Part shown: piece after piece, positions 16,930-26,273 of the stretch | How positions within the stretch are numbered: the first letter of the stretch is position 1 | Layout: the number at the start of each line of letters is the position of its first letter | DNA from: Bifidobacterium sp. ESL0775 | GTDB lineage: Bacteria > Actinomycetota > Actinomycetes > Actinomycetales > Bifidobacteriaceae | Length of the DNA stretch: 64,000 bases | Direction of reading: 5' to 3' | Assembly (NCBI RefSeq): GCF_029395475.1 | Contig: NZ_CP113917.1 | Coordinates: forward strand, 434,001 to 498,000 | The notes under the pieces: generated by a model | The model's input: only the letters and a program-made list of their open reading frames with translations | Database searches by the model: none | What the model was told of the DNA's origin: nothing | Made by a program: the position numbers and the translations under genes

Positions 16930-17820
16930 ATGGCGGGTTCGTCGAATGGCAAGAACCACAACCTCGGTGAGGCTTTTGGCCTGATAGCCAACAGCGTCTA
17001 CGTCCTGCTGATGGCGGGGTGGTGCATTTTCGTCGGCATCATCCCCCTGATCGCCATCTGGGTGGTGGTGCAGAACCTCGACTATTACCCGGCGCTGACG
17101 CTGGCCTTGGTCCTGAGCTCGCCCGGCATCGCCGCCGGTTTCGCCCTGTTCCGCGACCAGCCGACACTGTTCGGGCGCGCGAGCAAGCGCCGGGTCCGCA
17201 TGTTGAACGAAGGCTATCGGCCTCCCGACTGGATCGCCGGCCCATACGTCGCGCCCGATGATACCGCGGCCTGCATCCGTCCGTATTTCCGCGCCTTCAT
17301 CCGTCTGCTTCCCCGCGCGATCGTGCAGGGGGCGATCTACGGGTTCTTCATCTTCACGTTCTCCTATTCGATGCAGATCATGGTCAAGCTCGGTTTCGGC
17401 GCCTTGATGGTGCCGGTGCTTTCCATCTGCATCATTTTCCTCATCCAGTCGCTGCTGGTCTCATTGGTCTTGGTTGTGGAATATCCACATGCGAAATGGT
17501 ATGCGGTCATCAAAAACGGCGTGCTACTTTCGGCCCGGAGGATCTATATGATTGTGATCAGCGGTATCGCCGTGTTCGGCTATTTCTGGGGGATGGCGAG
17601 TTCACCGATCATCACCGGCCTGCTGTTCACCGGCATCATCTGGTTTATCGTCTGGGCTTCGGCGCGATGGCAGGCCGATGTGCTTTTCGAGGCGATGGCG
17701 CGTGAAAGCGGCGACAAGAAACTCATCGAGCTCTACACCGGCGATAGCGAGAAACCTGCGGGTGGCTCCGGCGGCGGCATGTCTGGCCTCTTCTCGTCGA
17801 TGAGCGATTACCGGCAATGA
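16930..17820 (+). CDS. DUF624 (YesL-like) membrane protein
   Basis: A 296-residue integral membrane protein resembling the DUF624/YesL family, which is often encoded beside family 1 sugar ABC importers and glycosidases. Several hydrophobic segments are visible (VYVLLMAGWCIFVGIIPLIA, ALTLALVLSSPGIAAGFAL and others). The start at 16930 is chosen because GGAAGGGAAG precedes it. A Gly/Ser-rich C-terminal tail follows the last helix. The function of the family is unknown; the context suggests a role linked to the importer. Confidence 0.75.
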   Translation: MAGSSNGKNHNLGEAFGLIANSVYVLLMAGWCIFVGIIPLIAIWVVVQNLDYYPALTLALVLSSPGIAAGFALFRDQPTLFGRASKRRVRMLNEGYRPPDWIAGPYVAPDDTAACIRPYFRAFIRLLPRAIVQGAIYGFFIFTFSYSMQIMVKLGFGALMVPVLSICIIFLIQSLLVSLVLVVEYPHAKWYAVIKNGVLLSARRIYMIVISGIAVFGYFWGMASSPIITGLLFTGIIWFIVWASARWQADVLFEAMARESGDKKLIELYTGDSEKPAGGSGGGMSGLFSSMSDYRQ

Positions 17821-17907
17821 CCGGACGGTTTGCACTATGGTGCGTTGCGCTCTTTATTATTATGGTGCGCTCGGATCGTTCGGATTACACAAGGCAGTGT
17901 GATTTTT

Positions 17908-20900
17908 GTGATACAAATATTGATTGACGACCGGGTTAATCCCGTCGATTTGACTTGCGATTCCGTTCCTGTGCTGCGATGGCGGGAAAGTGGGGACGGA
18001 CTTGGAGCTGGCGATGTTGCGGCCTATCAAGTGGTGGTTTCAAGCAACCCGGACAAGGCTGTAGCGGGCATTGGTGATATTTGGGATAGTGACAAGGTGC
18101 TCGGCGACGGTTTCGAAGGCGTCGCATTGGATGAAGTGCCGCTTGAACCGGGGCGGAGATATTGGGCATCGGTTCGTTTGTGGCATAGCACCACAGAATC
18201 TGCGGAAACCGGCACGTCGGGCAAATCGCAGAACGTTGAGACCAGAACGGTTTCTGGCACTGCGCCATCTGAACCGGATACCACAGCCCATGATGGCAGA
18301 GGCAGTGTAGGTGAAGAAACTGCCGGTAAATTCGACACTACTGATGACAACGAATCCGGATGGGCCGCCCCCGTTACTTTCGGATTCTGGCCGGCAGGGC
18401 AATGGCAGGCAATGCCAATTTGGGCTGACACGTCGGCTATTCCCGAAAACGCAGGCGACTCACGCGGATGGGCTTTTCTGCGTGACGAAATCACCCTGCC
18501 TAATAAACCCATATTGTGTGCGAGTTTATATGCGACGGGATCTTCCACGCGCCCGGCCCGGCAGTTCGTCTATCGGCTATGGGCCAACGGATCGTTCGTC
18601 GGTTGCGGGCCGGTCTTCCCCATTGGCGACGAGGCGCGGGTCGACGGTTATGATGTGACGTCCCTGCTGCATTCCGGTGGCAATGCCCTCGCCATTCTTG
18701 CGTATACGCTCAAGGACCAGTGTTTCGCCGCCCAACTCGATGTCGAATTCAGCGATGGCGAGGTACGTCATTATGCCACTGATTCCAGCTGGAAAGCCAT
18801 GCCCGGTAATCGTGTCTATCCGGACAGCGCTTCGATAGGCACGCAGTATTTCGAGGCGCCGGCCGAAAACATTGATTCGCAATATTATCCATTCGGTTTT
18901 GCCGATTCTGGTTTTGATGACTCCTCATGGCCCGATGCCATCGAAAAGCCTCATTTCCCAAGACTTGAGCCGACACCGACCGACAAGCTGTGGCTTCGCC
19001 ATCGTCGTCCGGTCGCTGTCTCGGTCTTGCCGGATGGGGGAGTGGTGCTTGATTTCGGCACCGTCCAAATCGGCGGTGTCCGGGTGCGATCGCGTTGTCC
19101 GCAACCGCTGGAATTAGACATCCGATATGGCGAGGTATGTAACGACGACGGAAGGGTAAAATATCATCTCAACACTTCCAACATCTACGAGGATTGTTGG
19201 CGTCTCAAAAGAGACGATGAGGGCAATGAAAGCCGAGACGGAGCCGGCGATGCGCTCGAGACGTGGGGGATGCGTGTGTTCCGCTATGTCGAGCTCCATG
19301 CCAGTAGTGGCGCTGGAACCAATGACCACGATTCTTGCGGGAGGGCTGATCCCACTGAACGGAATAGCCAAGTCCCTGGGCGAGACGGCGCAGACGGGTC
19401 TGAATCTCAAGGTATGAATGCCTTCGTTGTGGATGTGGCTGAACTATTCGATTCAGGGCAACTCAATATCGAGGCTTCCGCGTTGGTCTATCCGAAGACG
19501 ACGAATGACGCGGATTTTCATTCCTCGGACACGATGCTGAATGATGTCTGGTCGCTTTGCGCCCGCACCATCGATGCCTGCAATGACAATATCTACGCCG
19601 ATTCCTGGACCCGTGAACGCGCCCCTTACGAGGCGGACGCGTGGATCCAGCAGCGATGCCACCTCGCGCTCGACGACGCCCCCTCCCTGGCCCGCTACAC
19701 CATCGATTACCTCATCGCCAACCGCACCTGGCCCACCGAATGGCCGATGTACCTGATTCTGGCGGTGCACGATTGGTGGATGCACACGGGCGAGGACTCG
19801 CAGGTCCGCGCCCAGTATGAGCGCCTTAAAACCCTGTTGCCGCAACGCTTTTGGAACGAACGATTCGGCCTCATCGTCAAGGACCCTGGCGAGGCGAGCC
19901 ATACTGACGGCGACCTGGTCGACTGGCCGCAAAGCGAACGCGACGGTTTCGTCTTCGGCCGCGTGAATACCGTCATCAACGCGTTGGCCTCGCAGGCGTA
20001 TGCGGATATGGCGGACTTGGCATACCTCGTCGGCGAGGATGACGATGCCGAATTATTCGACACCCGTTCAAAACGTATCCGTAAGGCAATCAATACTTGG
20101 CTTTATGACGAAATACAGGGCGCATATTGCGACGGTCTTATCGATGTCCCTCAATTGGCAAGTGATAAATCAGCAGTTTCGCATTGTCTGAAGTCGGAAA
20201 ATTCTTTGTCAAACGTCTCTCAACAAATTGGCGATGAAAACACAGCAGAAAATCGACAACGGAACTCTGCCGATTCGGCCATTACCGAAACTTGTAATGA
20301 TGCTGAACTCGCTCAATCAATCGCGGCCTTACGCATCAATCATTATTCATTGCACGCTTCGGCCTTCGCGCTCGCATTCGGGCAGGTGCCGGAAGAGAGA
20401 CTGCCGAAAGTCGCCGATTACCTGCGCTCCCGAGGCATGGTTTGCAGCGTCTATGCGGCCGCGGTGTATCTTGATGGACTGTATCGTGCCGGTTATGGAG
20501 CCGATGCCAATGCGCTGATCGCCGCACCAGAAGGCCAGCGAAGCTGGAGCAACATGCTTCACGCCCAAGGCGGCGGCACCATGGAAGCTTGGGACCCGGG
20601 CCTCAAGCCGAACCTCACCTACTCCCATCCTTGGGCCGCGTCTCCCGCCTATCTTCTGCCGGAGGGCTTGCTCGGCATCCGCCCGATCGAACCCGGCTAC
20701 CGCACGTTCCTGGTCATGCCGCAGCTTGGCGACATCGGCGAGGCTGAGGTAAAAGTCCCCGTTCGCACTGGTTCCATAGCCGTCCGTTGCCAAAAAGTAG
20801 GCAGTGGCATGATTTCGACGGTGATGGATTCGGCGGATTTCTCCTCGGACAATGCGGACATCCCGACATTCCCGCTTGATCCGGCAAATTCGTCTGTGAA

Positions 20901-21252
20901 AAGCGGCATTGTGGATTTTGGTCTTGCCAAGCAGGGATTGCATTCCATGGCAGATTCGTCGGCGAAAAATGGTGTTGCGGATTCTGCCAAACCTTCTCGG
21001 CGAGAGAATGCATCCGATGGATGTGTGCAGCTCGATATTGATGTGCCGCCAAATTGCAGTGCGCTGGTGGTGTTGCCGCCGCTCGCCGACGGCTCGATGG
21101 GCATGGTGCTGGTCGACCGCGAGCCTTGCGGTGCTGGGCAAATCACCGAGTCCAGATATATCGCCGGCGTTCGTTGCCCGCCCAATTCATGGTTGCTGCC
21201 TCCGCTCGAATCAGGCCATCATGTCGTCAGAATTGTTGCTCTACCTGACTGA
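17908..21252 (+). CDS. GH78-type alpha-L-rhamnosidase
   Basis: A protein of about 1114 residues predicted to release terminal alpha-L-rhamnose from oligosaccharides in the cytoplasm. N-terminal beta domains precede an alpha/alpha barrel with the family-like motif DSWTRERAPYEADAWI (catalytic acid region) and GGGTMEAWDPGLKP (general base Glu). The C-terminal HPWAASPAYLLPEGLLGIRP segment is characteristic. The start is uncertain: GTG 17908 is used because AAGG lies 13 bases upstream, but TTG or GTG codons nearby are possible. Four Ser/Asp/Asn-rich insertions (about 18190-18360, 19270-19425, 20150-20320 and 20820-21020) interrupt the fold and make it longer than usual. Rhamnose removal would expose glucuronate for the DUF2264/UxaC route. 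Confidence 0.82.
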   Translation: MIQILIDDRVNPVDLTCDSVPVLRWRESGDGLGAGDVAAYQVVVSSNPDKAVAGIGDIWDSDKVLGDGFEGVALDEVPLEPGRRYWASVRLWHSTTESAETGTSGKSQNVETRTVSGTAPSEPDTTAHDGRGSVGEETAGKFDTTDDNESGWAAPVTFGFWPAGQWQAMPIWADTSAIPENAGDSRGWAFLRDEITLPNKPILCASLYATGSSTRPARQFVYRLWANGSFVGCGPVFPIGDEARVDGYDVTSLLHSGGNALAILAYTLKDQCFAAQLDVEFSDGEVRHYATDSSWKAMPGNRVYPDSASIGTQYFEAPAENIDSQYYPFGFADSGFDDSSWPDAIEKPHFPRLEPTPTDKLWLRHRRPVAVSVLPDGGVVLDFGTVQIGGVRVRSRCPQPLELDIRYGEVCNDDGRVKYHLNTSNIYEDCWRLKRDDEGNESRDGAGDALETWGMRVFRYVELHASSGAGTNDHDSCGRADPTERNSQVPGRDGADGSESQGMNAFVVDVAELFDSGQLNIEASALVYPKTTNDADFHSSDTMLNDVWSLCARTIDACNDNIYADSWTRERAPYEADAWIQQRCHLALDDAPSLARYTIDYLIANRTWPTEWPMYLILAVHDWWMHTGEDSQVRAQYERLKTLLPQRFWNERFGLIVKDPGEASHTDGDLVDWPQSERDGFVFGRVNTVINALASQAYADMADLAYLVGEDDDAELFDTRSKRIRKAINTWLYDEIQGAYCDGLIDVPQLASDKSAVSHCLKSENSLSNVSQQIGDENTAENRQRNSADSAITETCNDAELAQSIAALRINHYSLHASAFALAFGQVPEERLPKVADYLRSRGMVCSVYAAAVYLDGLYRAGYGADANALIAAPEGQRSWSNMLHAQGGGTMEAWDPGLKPNLTYSHPWAASPAYLLPEGLLGIRPIEPGYRTFLVMPQLGDIGEAEVKVPVRTGSIAVRCQKVGSGMISTVMDSADFSSDNADIPTFPLDPANSSVKSGIVDFGLAKQGLHSMADSSAKNGVADSAKPSRRENASDGCVQLDIDVPPNCSALVVLPPLADGSMGMVLVDREPCGAGQITESRYIAGVRCPPNSWLLPPLESGHHVVRIVALPD

Positions 21253-21371
21253 TTGCCGATGGAATGTTAAATAGTGCAACATCGTTGAAAAAGCTAATGT
21301 TGGATTATCGATAGTTCTAATGTCGTATTGTCGCAACTAATGATTTCTGATTAAGTGATGAAAGCAAAGCA

Positions 21372-23843
21372 TTAACGGCTAAGTGCATCGAGTTGTTCCA
21401 ATAACGTATCGCACATTTTCCTTATATCGCCAATTAAAGTGATTAAACGAAGTAAGGCTGTTGACAAAGGCTGTAGTGGGTGGAATATATTACCGAGCAT
21501 GGGAATCATAGAAACCATTTGCTGGGTCTCTTCAGGAAGAGTTGTTCCCTGTTTGATTTCGTCCAAAGCGTCGGTTAGTGAAGCGATTCGCGTTGAACGA
21601 ATTTCGCCTGCGGGCATTGTCGCTATGAATTGGCAACTATTTGCAAGTGTGCGATAGATCTTGTTCCAAGATGCATTGATATCACTTATCAAAGTTTCCA
21701 GATTGGAGACATCATCGCGAACAGCAAGAGCGATGTCGCCACACCAGATTTGCATTTGAGCCGGCGTTGCGTCGGAAGGGAACGGTTGTTGATTGATATG
21801 TTGGGAGAGTGAAGCGAAAACGGTTTCAGTTCTGGTTCCGTAATCCGTAAATTTCGGAAGCTCTTCGCTGGCTTCCTGAAATAAGGTGATTAAATCCGGT
21901 TCCTCTGGTGAAGTAACGGTATCGGCTTTCTTTTTGCGAACATTGTCATGGATTGTGGGGCTGGCTTGTTGAGACCGGTTATTCTGTTTTTGAATAACGG
22001 TCTGCAGTTTGCTGGCGAGTGTTCTGGTTAATTTGTTGTACTCAACTGTTTGAGGTAAAAGATCTGGAAGCTGTTCAATGGAAAGCCATTGGTATTGATC
22101 GACGATTTGGGAGATAGGATTTTCGTTATCTCGGAGGTTGTCGTAATTCTGAAGTTTGAGCGTTAGTATTTTATTGTCGGTTTTCGCATTAACTCGTGAG
22201 TTAAATGCAATAAGTTCACTTCTGCAGTTAGTACTATTCAAGTAATTCGGTGAAATGATTGGGATTATGATATTGGCTATTCCTATATTGCTGTCAATGG
22301 CTTTTTTCCAGTCGTCTCCCCAATCGATGCTGTTGGCATCGGTGAAAAGGTTAAGCGTATGCCCACTGATGTACTCGTAAGCTGTGACCAAATCGTCTGC
22401 AAGACTGAGAATTTTGCCATTAAGGAAAGAATTGTCCTTATGACTGTAACTCAAGAAAATATTGGCATCCACTGGAGCGCTAGATACGGATGGGCTCATC
22501 TTGGTTTTGGTTTTGATGGGAGCAGTCCGCGTATTAAGGCTTGATAGTGTTTCTATCAAAGGATTGCCTGTTTTTGATTCGTTGAGGAATCCGTCACTGT
22601 TCCATAATGCGGAAATGGGTATGGCCCAATACTTCTGTGAACGTTTAATTACCTTTTTGCCGGTATACAGCACAAAGCCTCGTTTAAAACGTGAATCGCT
22701 TTTTTCCAGTTGTACCAAGCCGGCAAAATCGTCACGTTGAACAGTAGAGTTTGCCTTCACTTCAATCCCGATCAATTCGTTTCCGCTTACCAGAACGAGA
22801 TCAACTTCTTTCGGATGTTGGCCAGTTTCTCGCCAATAGAAAACCTCCGGCATATGTGTCGACCACTGGATTTCGGGAATAATCTGGTTGGTAACAAACG
22901 CTTCGAGCACTTCACCGAACAGCACGCGATCTTTTGTGAAGTCCTTTCCTGCTCTGGTCAGTGCATTCACGCTAAAAGAGGTGTCAACTGGATGAATCTT
23001 GACTCGCGAAAATGTTTGTTTGTTGGCAGCTAAGCGAAGGTTTGGCAGTGCGGATACTAAAAAGCGATTTTCGAATATGCTTAAGTATCTGGTTACCGTT
23101 CGGTGATCTATTTTTAATTGTTCTGCCAATTTCTGTTGATTGAGGATTCCTCCTGGGGTAGTAAGTAATTCCTGGAGCATAGATAAAGCGCAGACTGTGT
23201 CGAATCGGTCGTCATTAATGGTAGTGTCGCCGATTACGTTTGCGAGATCTTCTCGAACGGATTGCTTCCTTTCCATTTCAGTCATTAATGATGAATTGAG
23301 AAGATAGGTGGGAAAGCCTCCCACGGTGATATAGCGTTGTAATTCAGTGTCGGTTGTGTTCCCGTTATATTCTTCATTAGGTGTCTCATCCCAGAGTAAA
23401 TCGACGATGCTTTTTTGGGTGTTTTTCAAATATTCGCGGCGCGTAAATGGATAAAGCCGAAATCGGCGAGATCTACGAGTCAGGGGATCCTGTCCGTCCA
23501 AACCATTACGAGTGATAGCGGCGGAGCCCGTGAGAATGAACTGGGGAATTTCTGTATCTTTTTTGTCAACGATATTTTTTATTGCCATGGGCAGTTTATT
23601 TATTCGCTGAGCTTCGTCGATGATGGCATATTCCGGAAGGGACTTTACCCATCCATCTATGTTGTGTGTGGCTTCTTCATATGTAGCGTTATCGGACAGT
23701 GAATAATAATGGTAGACATTATCTGCCAGCTCAGTTTGTGCCGTTAAAGATTTTCCTACGGCTCTGGCGCCTTCTAATATAGCGACTTTTTGGTGCGTGC
23801 TCTTTACGACGTCTGCCAAAGGGCGATGAATGTATTGACTCAT
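21372..23843 (-). CDS. AAA ATPase/DUF4143 - TIR fusion protein, candidate defence effector
   Basis: An 823-residue multidomain protein. Residues 1-430 form a DUF4143-type ATPase: Walker A EGARAVGKS (about 24-32), Walker B IIDEAQ (about 74), sensor LTGS, a winged-helix part (QQKLAEQLKIDHRTVTRYL), then a PD-(D/E)xK-like module with EVDLVL and GIEVKA. A linker leads to a TIR domain starting at about 455 (ANIFLSYSHKDNSF), with the likely catalytic Glu in NCRSELIAF. A helical C-terminal part of about 200 residues follows. TIR domains in bacterial defence often degrade NAD+. The gene is AT-rich and stands alone between GH78 and gltX. Start 23843 is preferred because a promoter -10 lies six bases before it. 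Immunity is inferred. Confidence 0.82.
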   Translation of the reverse strand: MSQYIHRPLADVVKSTHQKVAILEGARAVGKSLTAQTELADNVYHYYSLSDNATYEEATHNIDGWVKSLPEYAIIDEAQRINKLPMAIKNIVDKKDTEIPQFILTGSAAITRNGLDGQDPLTRRSRRFRLYPFTRREYLKNTQKSIVDLLWDETPNEEYNGNTTDTELQRYITVGGFPTYLLNSSLMTEMERKQSVREDLANVIGDTTINDDRFDTVCALSMLQELLTTPGGILNQQKLAEQLKIDHRTVTRYLSIFENRFLVSALPNLRLAANKQTFSRVKIHPVDTSFSVNALTRAGKDFTKDRVLFGEVLEAFVTNQIIPEIQWSTHMPEVFYWRETGQHPKEVDLVLVSGNELIGIEVKANSTVQRDDFAGLVQLEKSDSRFKRGFVLYTGKKVIKRSQKYWAIPISALWNSDGFLNESKTGNPLIETLSSLNTRTAPIKTKTKMSPSVSSAPVDANIFLSYSHKDNSFLNGKILSLADDLVTAYEYISGHTLNLFTDANSIDWGDDWKKAIDSNIGIANIIIPIISPNYLNSTNCRSELIAFNSRVNAKTDNKILTLKLQNYDNLRDNENPISQIVDQYQWLSIEQLPDLLPQTVEYNKLTRTLASKLQTVIQKQNNRSQQASPTIHDNVRKKKADTVTSPEEPDLITLFQEASEELPKFTDYGTRTETVFASLSQHINQQPFPSDATPAQMQIWCGDIALAVRDDVSNLETLISDINASWNKIYRTLANSCQFIATMPAGEIRSTRIASLTDALDEIKQGTTLPEETQQMVSMIPMLGNIFHPLQPLSTALLRLITLIGDIRKMCDTLLEQLDALSR

Positions 23844-23905
23844 AGAAAAAGTATACATCCAAAATAAAAAGTTGGCATTCAATGTAAGAAAAAGTATACA
23901 TTCAA
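23844..23905 (-). promoter_or_regulatory. Promoter and direct repeats of the TIR-fusion gene
   Basis: A 19-bp sequence, AGAAAAAGTATACATYCAA, occurs at 23844-23862 and again at 23887-23905. Read on the minus strand, the first copy holds a -10 TATACT (23855-23850) ending six bases before the ATG, so the transcript may be leaderless. The second copy could be an operator or an upstream promoter. Confidence 0.5.
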
Positions 23906-24042
23906 TACTAACTTTTAAAACGGAATGTATATTAATTATGTTTCTTGAAATACTGTAGAGATTCGGATTTTTGCAGATGCGGCAAAACTGGAGTTCTTCT
24001 CGATTTTATATTCCCGTCAATCACGCGCGGCATAATGGGAAT

Positions 24043-25566
24043 ATGACTGAAAATTCAACTGATTCACGACCTGAACTGCCCAAAGATGTCCGTGTTCGCT
24101 TCTGCCCGTCGCCCACGGGCACGCCGCATGTCGGCATGGTGCGCACCGCCCTGTTCAACTGGGCCGAGGCGCGGCATACGCACGGCACCTTCGTCTTCCG
24201 CATCGAGGACACCGACAACGAGCGCGATTCCGAGGAAAGCTACAACCAGATCATCGACGCCCTGAACTGGCTTCATATCGACTGGGACGAGGGCATCAAC
24301 GTCGGCGGACCCGACGGCCCGTACCGCCAGTCCGAGCGCGGCGACATCTATCGCGACGTGGCCAAGAAGCTGCTCGACGCCGGCTATGCCTACGAGTCCT
24401 ATTCCACCGCCGAGGAGATCGAGGCGCGCAACGTCGCCGCTGGCCGTCCGAAGGCGTTCGGTTACGACGGCTACGACCGCAACCTGAGTGACGAGCAGAA
24501 GGCCGAATTCAAAGCCGAGGGTCGCAAGCCTGCGCTGCGTATCAAGATGCCTGACGAGGATATCGCCTTCGACGATCTCATCCGCGGCCATATCGAGTTC
24601 AAGGCCGGCAGCGTCCCCGACTACGTCATCGTGCGCCCGAACGGCGACCCGCTCTACACGCTCACCAACCCGGTCGATGACGCGCTCATGCGCATCAACG
24701 TCGTGCTGCGCGGTGAGGACCTGCTGAGCTCCACGCCTCGTCAGGTTGTGCTTTACCGCTATCTCATCAAGCTCAGCATCGCCAAGGAAATGCCGCTGTT
24801 CGGCCACATGCCCTACGTCATGGGCAAGGGCAAGAAGAAGCTCTCCAAGCGCGACCCGGAGTCCAACCTTTTCCTGCACCGCGAACACGGCTTCATTCCT
24901 GAAGGCCTGCTCAACTATCTCGCGTTGCTTGGCTGGTCGATCGCGCCCGACCGCGACGTTTTCAGCATGGATGAGATGGTCGAAAAATTCGACATCCGCG
25001 ACGTCAAGGCCAACCCGGCCCACTTCGACATCGACAAGGCCATCTCCATCAACGCCGAGCACATCCGTATGCTTGAGCCGCAGGACTTCCTCAATCGTTC
25101 CGTGCCGTACCTGCATCGTGACGGCGTGGTTTCCGCGGTTTCGTGGGACAAGCTCACCGACCGCGAACGCCGGATCTTGACCGCTTCCGCGCCGCTGGTC
25201 CAGCCTCGTGTGCGCTTGCTGGGCGAGGTCGCCGGCATGGCCGGAAGCCTGTTGAGCGAGGACGAATACATCAAGCCCGAGGACGACGCCCGCAAGACGC
25301 TCAAGGACTCCGCCGCCGAAGTGCTGGACAAGGCCATCGCGGCGCTCGCTGAGGTTGACGAAGCCGATTGGAAGACGGACAACCTCCACGAAACGCTCAA
25401 CAAGGCGCTGGTCGAGGACGGCGGTTTCAAGCCACGTCTGGCGTTCGGCCCGGTGCGCGTGGCCATGTCCGGCCGCCGCGTCTCCCCGCCGCTTTTCGAG
25501 TCCATGGAAATCGTCGGCAAGCCGCTAACCCTCGCCCGCTTGAAGGGCCTCAAACAGCACCTGTGA
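24043..25566 (+). CDS. gltX: Glutamyl-tRNA synthetase
   Basis: A 507-residue class I aminoacyl-tRNA synthetase that charges tRNA-Glu. The HIGH-type motif is [11 protein letters not shown] and the KMSKS-type motif is KKLSKRD; the length is normal. Start 24043 is used because the conserved part begins soon after. CATAAT at 24031-24036 ends six bases before the ATG and there is only a weak GGGA, so the mRNA may be leaderless. A tRNA-Glu gene lies 350 bases downstream. Confidence 0.95.
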   Translation: MTENSTDSRPELPKDVRVRFCPSPTGTPHVGMVRTALFNWAEARHTHGTFVFRIEDTDNERDSEESYNQIIDALNWLHIDWDEGINVGGPDGPYRQSERGDIYRDVAKKLLDAGYAYESYSTAEEIEARNVAAGRPKAFGYDGYDRNLSDEQKAEFKAEGRKPALRIKMPDEDIAFDDLIRGHIEFKAGSVPDYVIVRPNGDPLYTLTNPVDDALMRINVVLRGEDLLSSTPRQVVLYRYLIKLSIAKEMPLFGHMPYVMGKGKKKLSKRDPESNLFLHREHGFIPEGLLNYLALLGWSIAPDRDVFSMDEMVEKFDIRDVKANPAHFDIDKAISINAEHIRMLEPQDFLNRSVPYLHRDGVVSAVSWDKLTDRERRILTASAPLVQPRVRLLGEVAGMAGSLLSEDEYIKPEDDARKTLKDSAAEVLDKAIAALAEVDEADWKTDNLHETLNKALVEDGGFKPRLAFGPVRVAMSGRRVSPPLFESMEIVGKPLTLARLKGLKQHL

Positions 25567-25604
25567 TGTGACTGCGCTGAAGGCTGCACACTAATCTTCG
25601 ATTT

Positions 25605-25652
25605 GCGCCATAAATAAGCCACTGCCATCTTCAAGCGGCTTATTTATGGCGC
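25605..25652. terminator. Perfect 16-bp inverted repeat after gltX
   Basis: GCGCCATAAATAAGCC (25605-25620) and its exact complement (25637-25652) flank a 16-base loop. It probably forms the 3' end of the gltX mRNA. The right arm is also the first unit of the 61-bp tandem repeat that follows. Confidence 0.5.
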
Positions 25653-25775
25653 GAAATAATAATTCCGACATAATTGGGCCGTTGCGGGGTTGTGAGTGGC
25701 TTGAATATGGCGCAGTTTTTCGGTTTCGACATATTTGGGCCGTTGAGTGGCTGTGAGTGGCTTGTTTATAGCACC
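25637..25775. repeat. 61-bp tandem repeat between gltX and tRNA-Glu
   Basis: Units start with GGCTTATTTATGGCGC at 25637, GGCTTGAATATGGCGC at 25698 and a diverged GGCTTGTTTATAGCACC at 25759, exactly 61 bases apart. Inside each full unit TTYCGACATAWTTGGGCCGTTG recurs at the same offset. The 348-bp gap holds no gene. Confidence 0.7.
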
Positions 25776-25914
25776 ATTCGTGAGAAAGATTAGGCCGGAT
25801 AGCAGGCCAAAAAGGCAGGCGCGGGATATGCTGAGAGCAACACGCCGGGTTGCGCTTATTCGCGCTTTCCTATAAACTATTAGTTTGTTGCCTTGGGAAG
25901 GCAGCAAAAAGTTA

Positions 25915-25987
25915 GCCTCCATCGTCTAGCGGTCTAGGACTACGCCCTCTCACGGCGCCAACACCGGTTCAAATCCGGTTGGAGGTA
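25915..25987 (+). tRNA. tRNA-Glu (CTC)
   Basis: A 73-base cloverleaf with acceptor arms GCCTCCA and TGGAGGT, anticodon loop containing CTC within CCCTCTCACGG, T-arm GGTTCAAATCC and discriminator A. CCA is not encoded. Confidence 0.93.
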
Positions 25988-26029
25988 CGAAGTGCTATAG
26001 TTGCTTTTCGGCTACGGCACCAAGCCAAT

Positions 26030-26101
26030 TGGGGTATGGTGTAATTGGCAACACGGCTGATTCTGGTTCAGTTGTTCTTGGTTCGAGTCCAGGTACCCCA
26101 G
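26030..26101 (+). tRNA. tRNA-Gln (CTG)
   Basis: A 72-base cloverleaf with acceptor arms TGGGGTA and TACCCCA, anticodon CTG within CTGATTCTGGTTCAG, T-arm GGTTCGAGTCC and discriminator G. It follows tRNA-Glu by 42 bases and is probably co-transcribed with it. Confidence 0.93.
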
Positions 26102-26112
26102 CAAAGATGCAG

Positions 26113-26144
26113 AAAGCCTCGCAGCTTAGGTTGCGGGGCTTTTT
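26113..26144 (+). terminator. Intrinsic terminator after the tRNA pair
   Basis: The stem AAAGCCTCGCA / TGCGGGGCTTT is followed by a T-run (to 26144), 12 bases after tRNA-Gln. Confidence 0.85.
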
Positions 26145-26273
26145 CGTTGTCTGATTCGGTTGCGATGTAATGCATGTCGCGCGTAGGCGCGTTGCCGGAA
26201 GGTGACGAGACCGCCGTGCTGATGTATGGTGATGAAAGGTAACAGGTGCTAGCGCCAAGGAAAAGGTTGAGCG

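Noticed and set aside
25915..26101. tRNA-associated integration site
   Set aside because: No repeated tRNA 3' end and no integrase gene are seen nearby.
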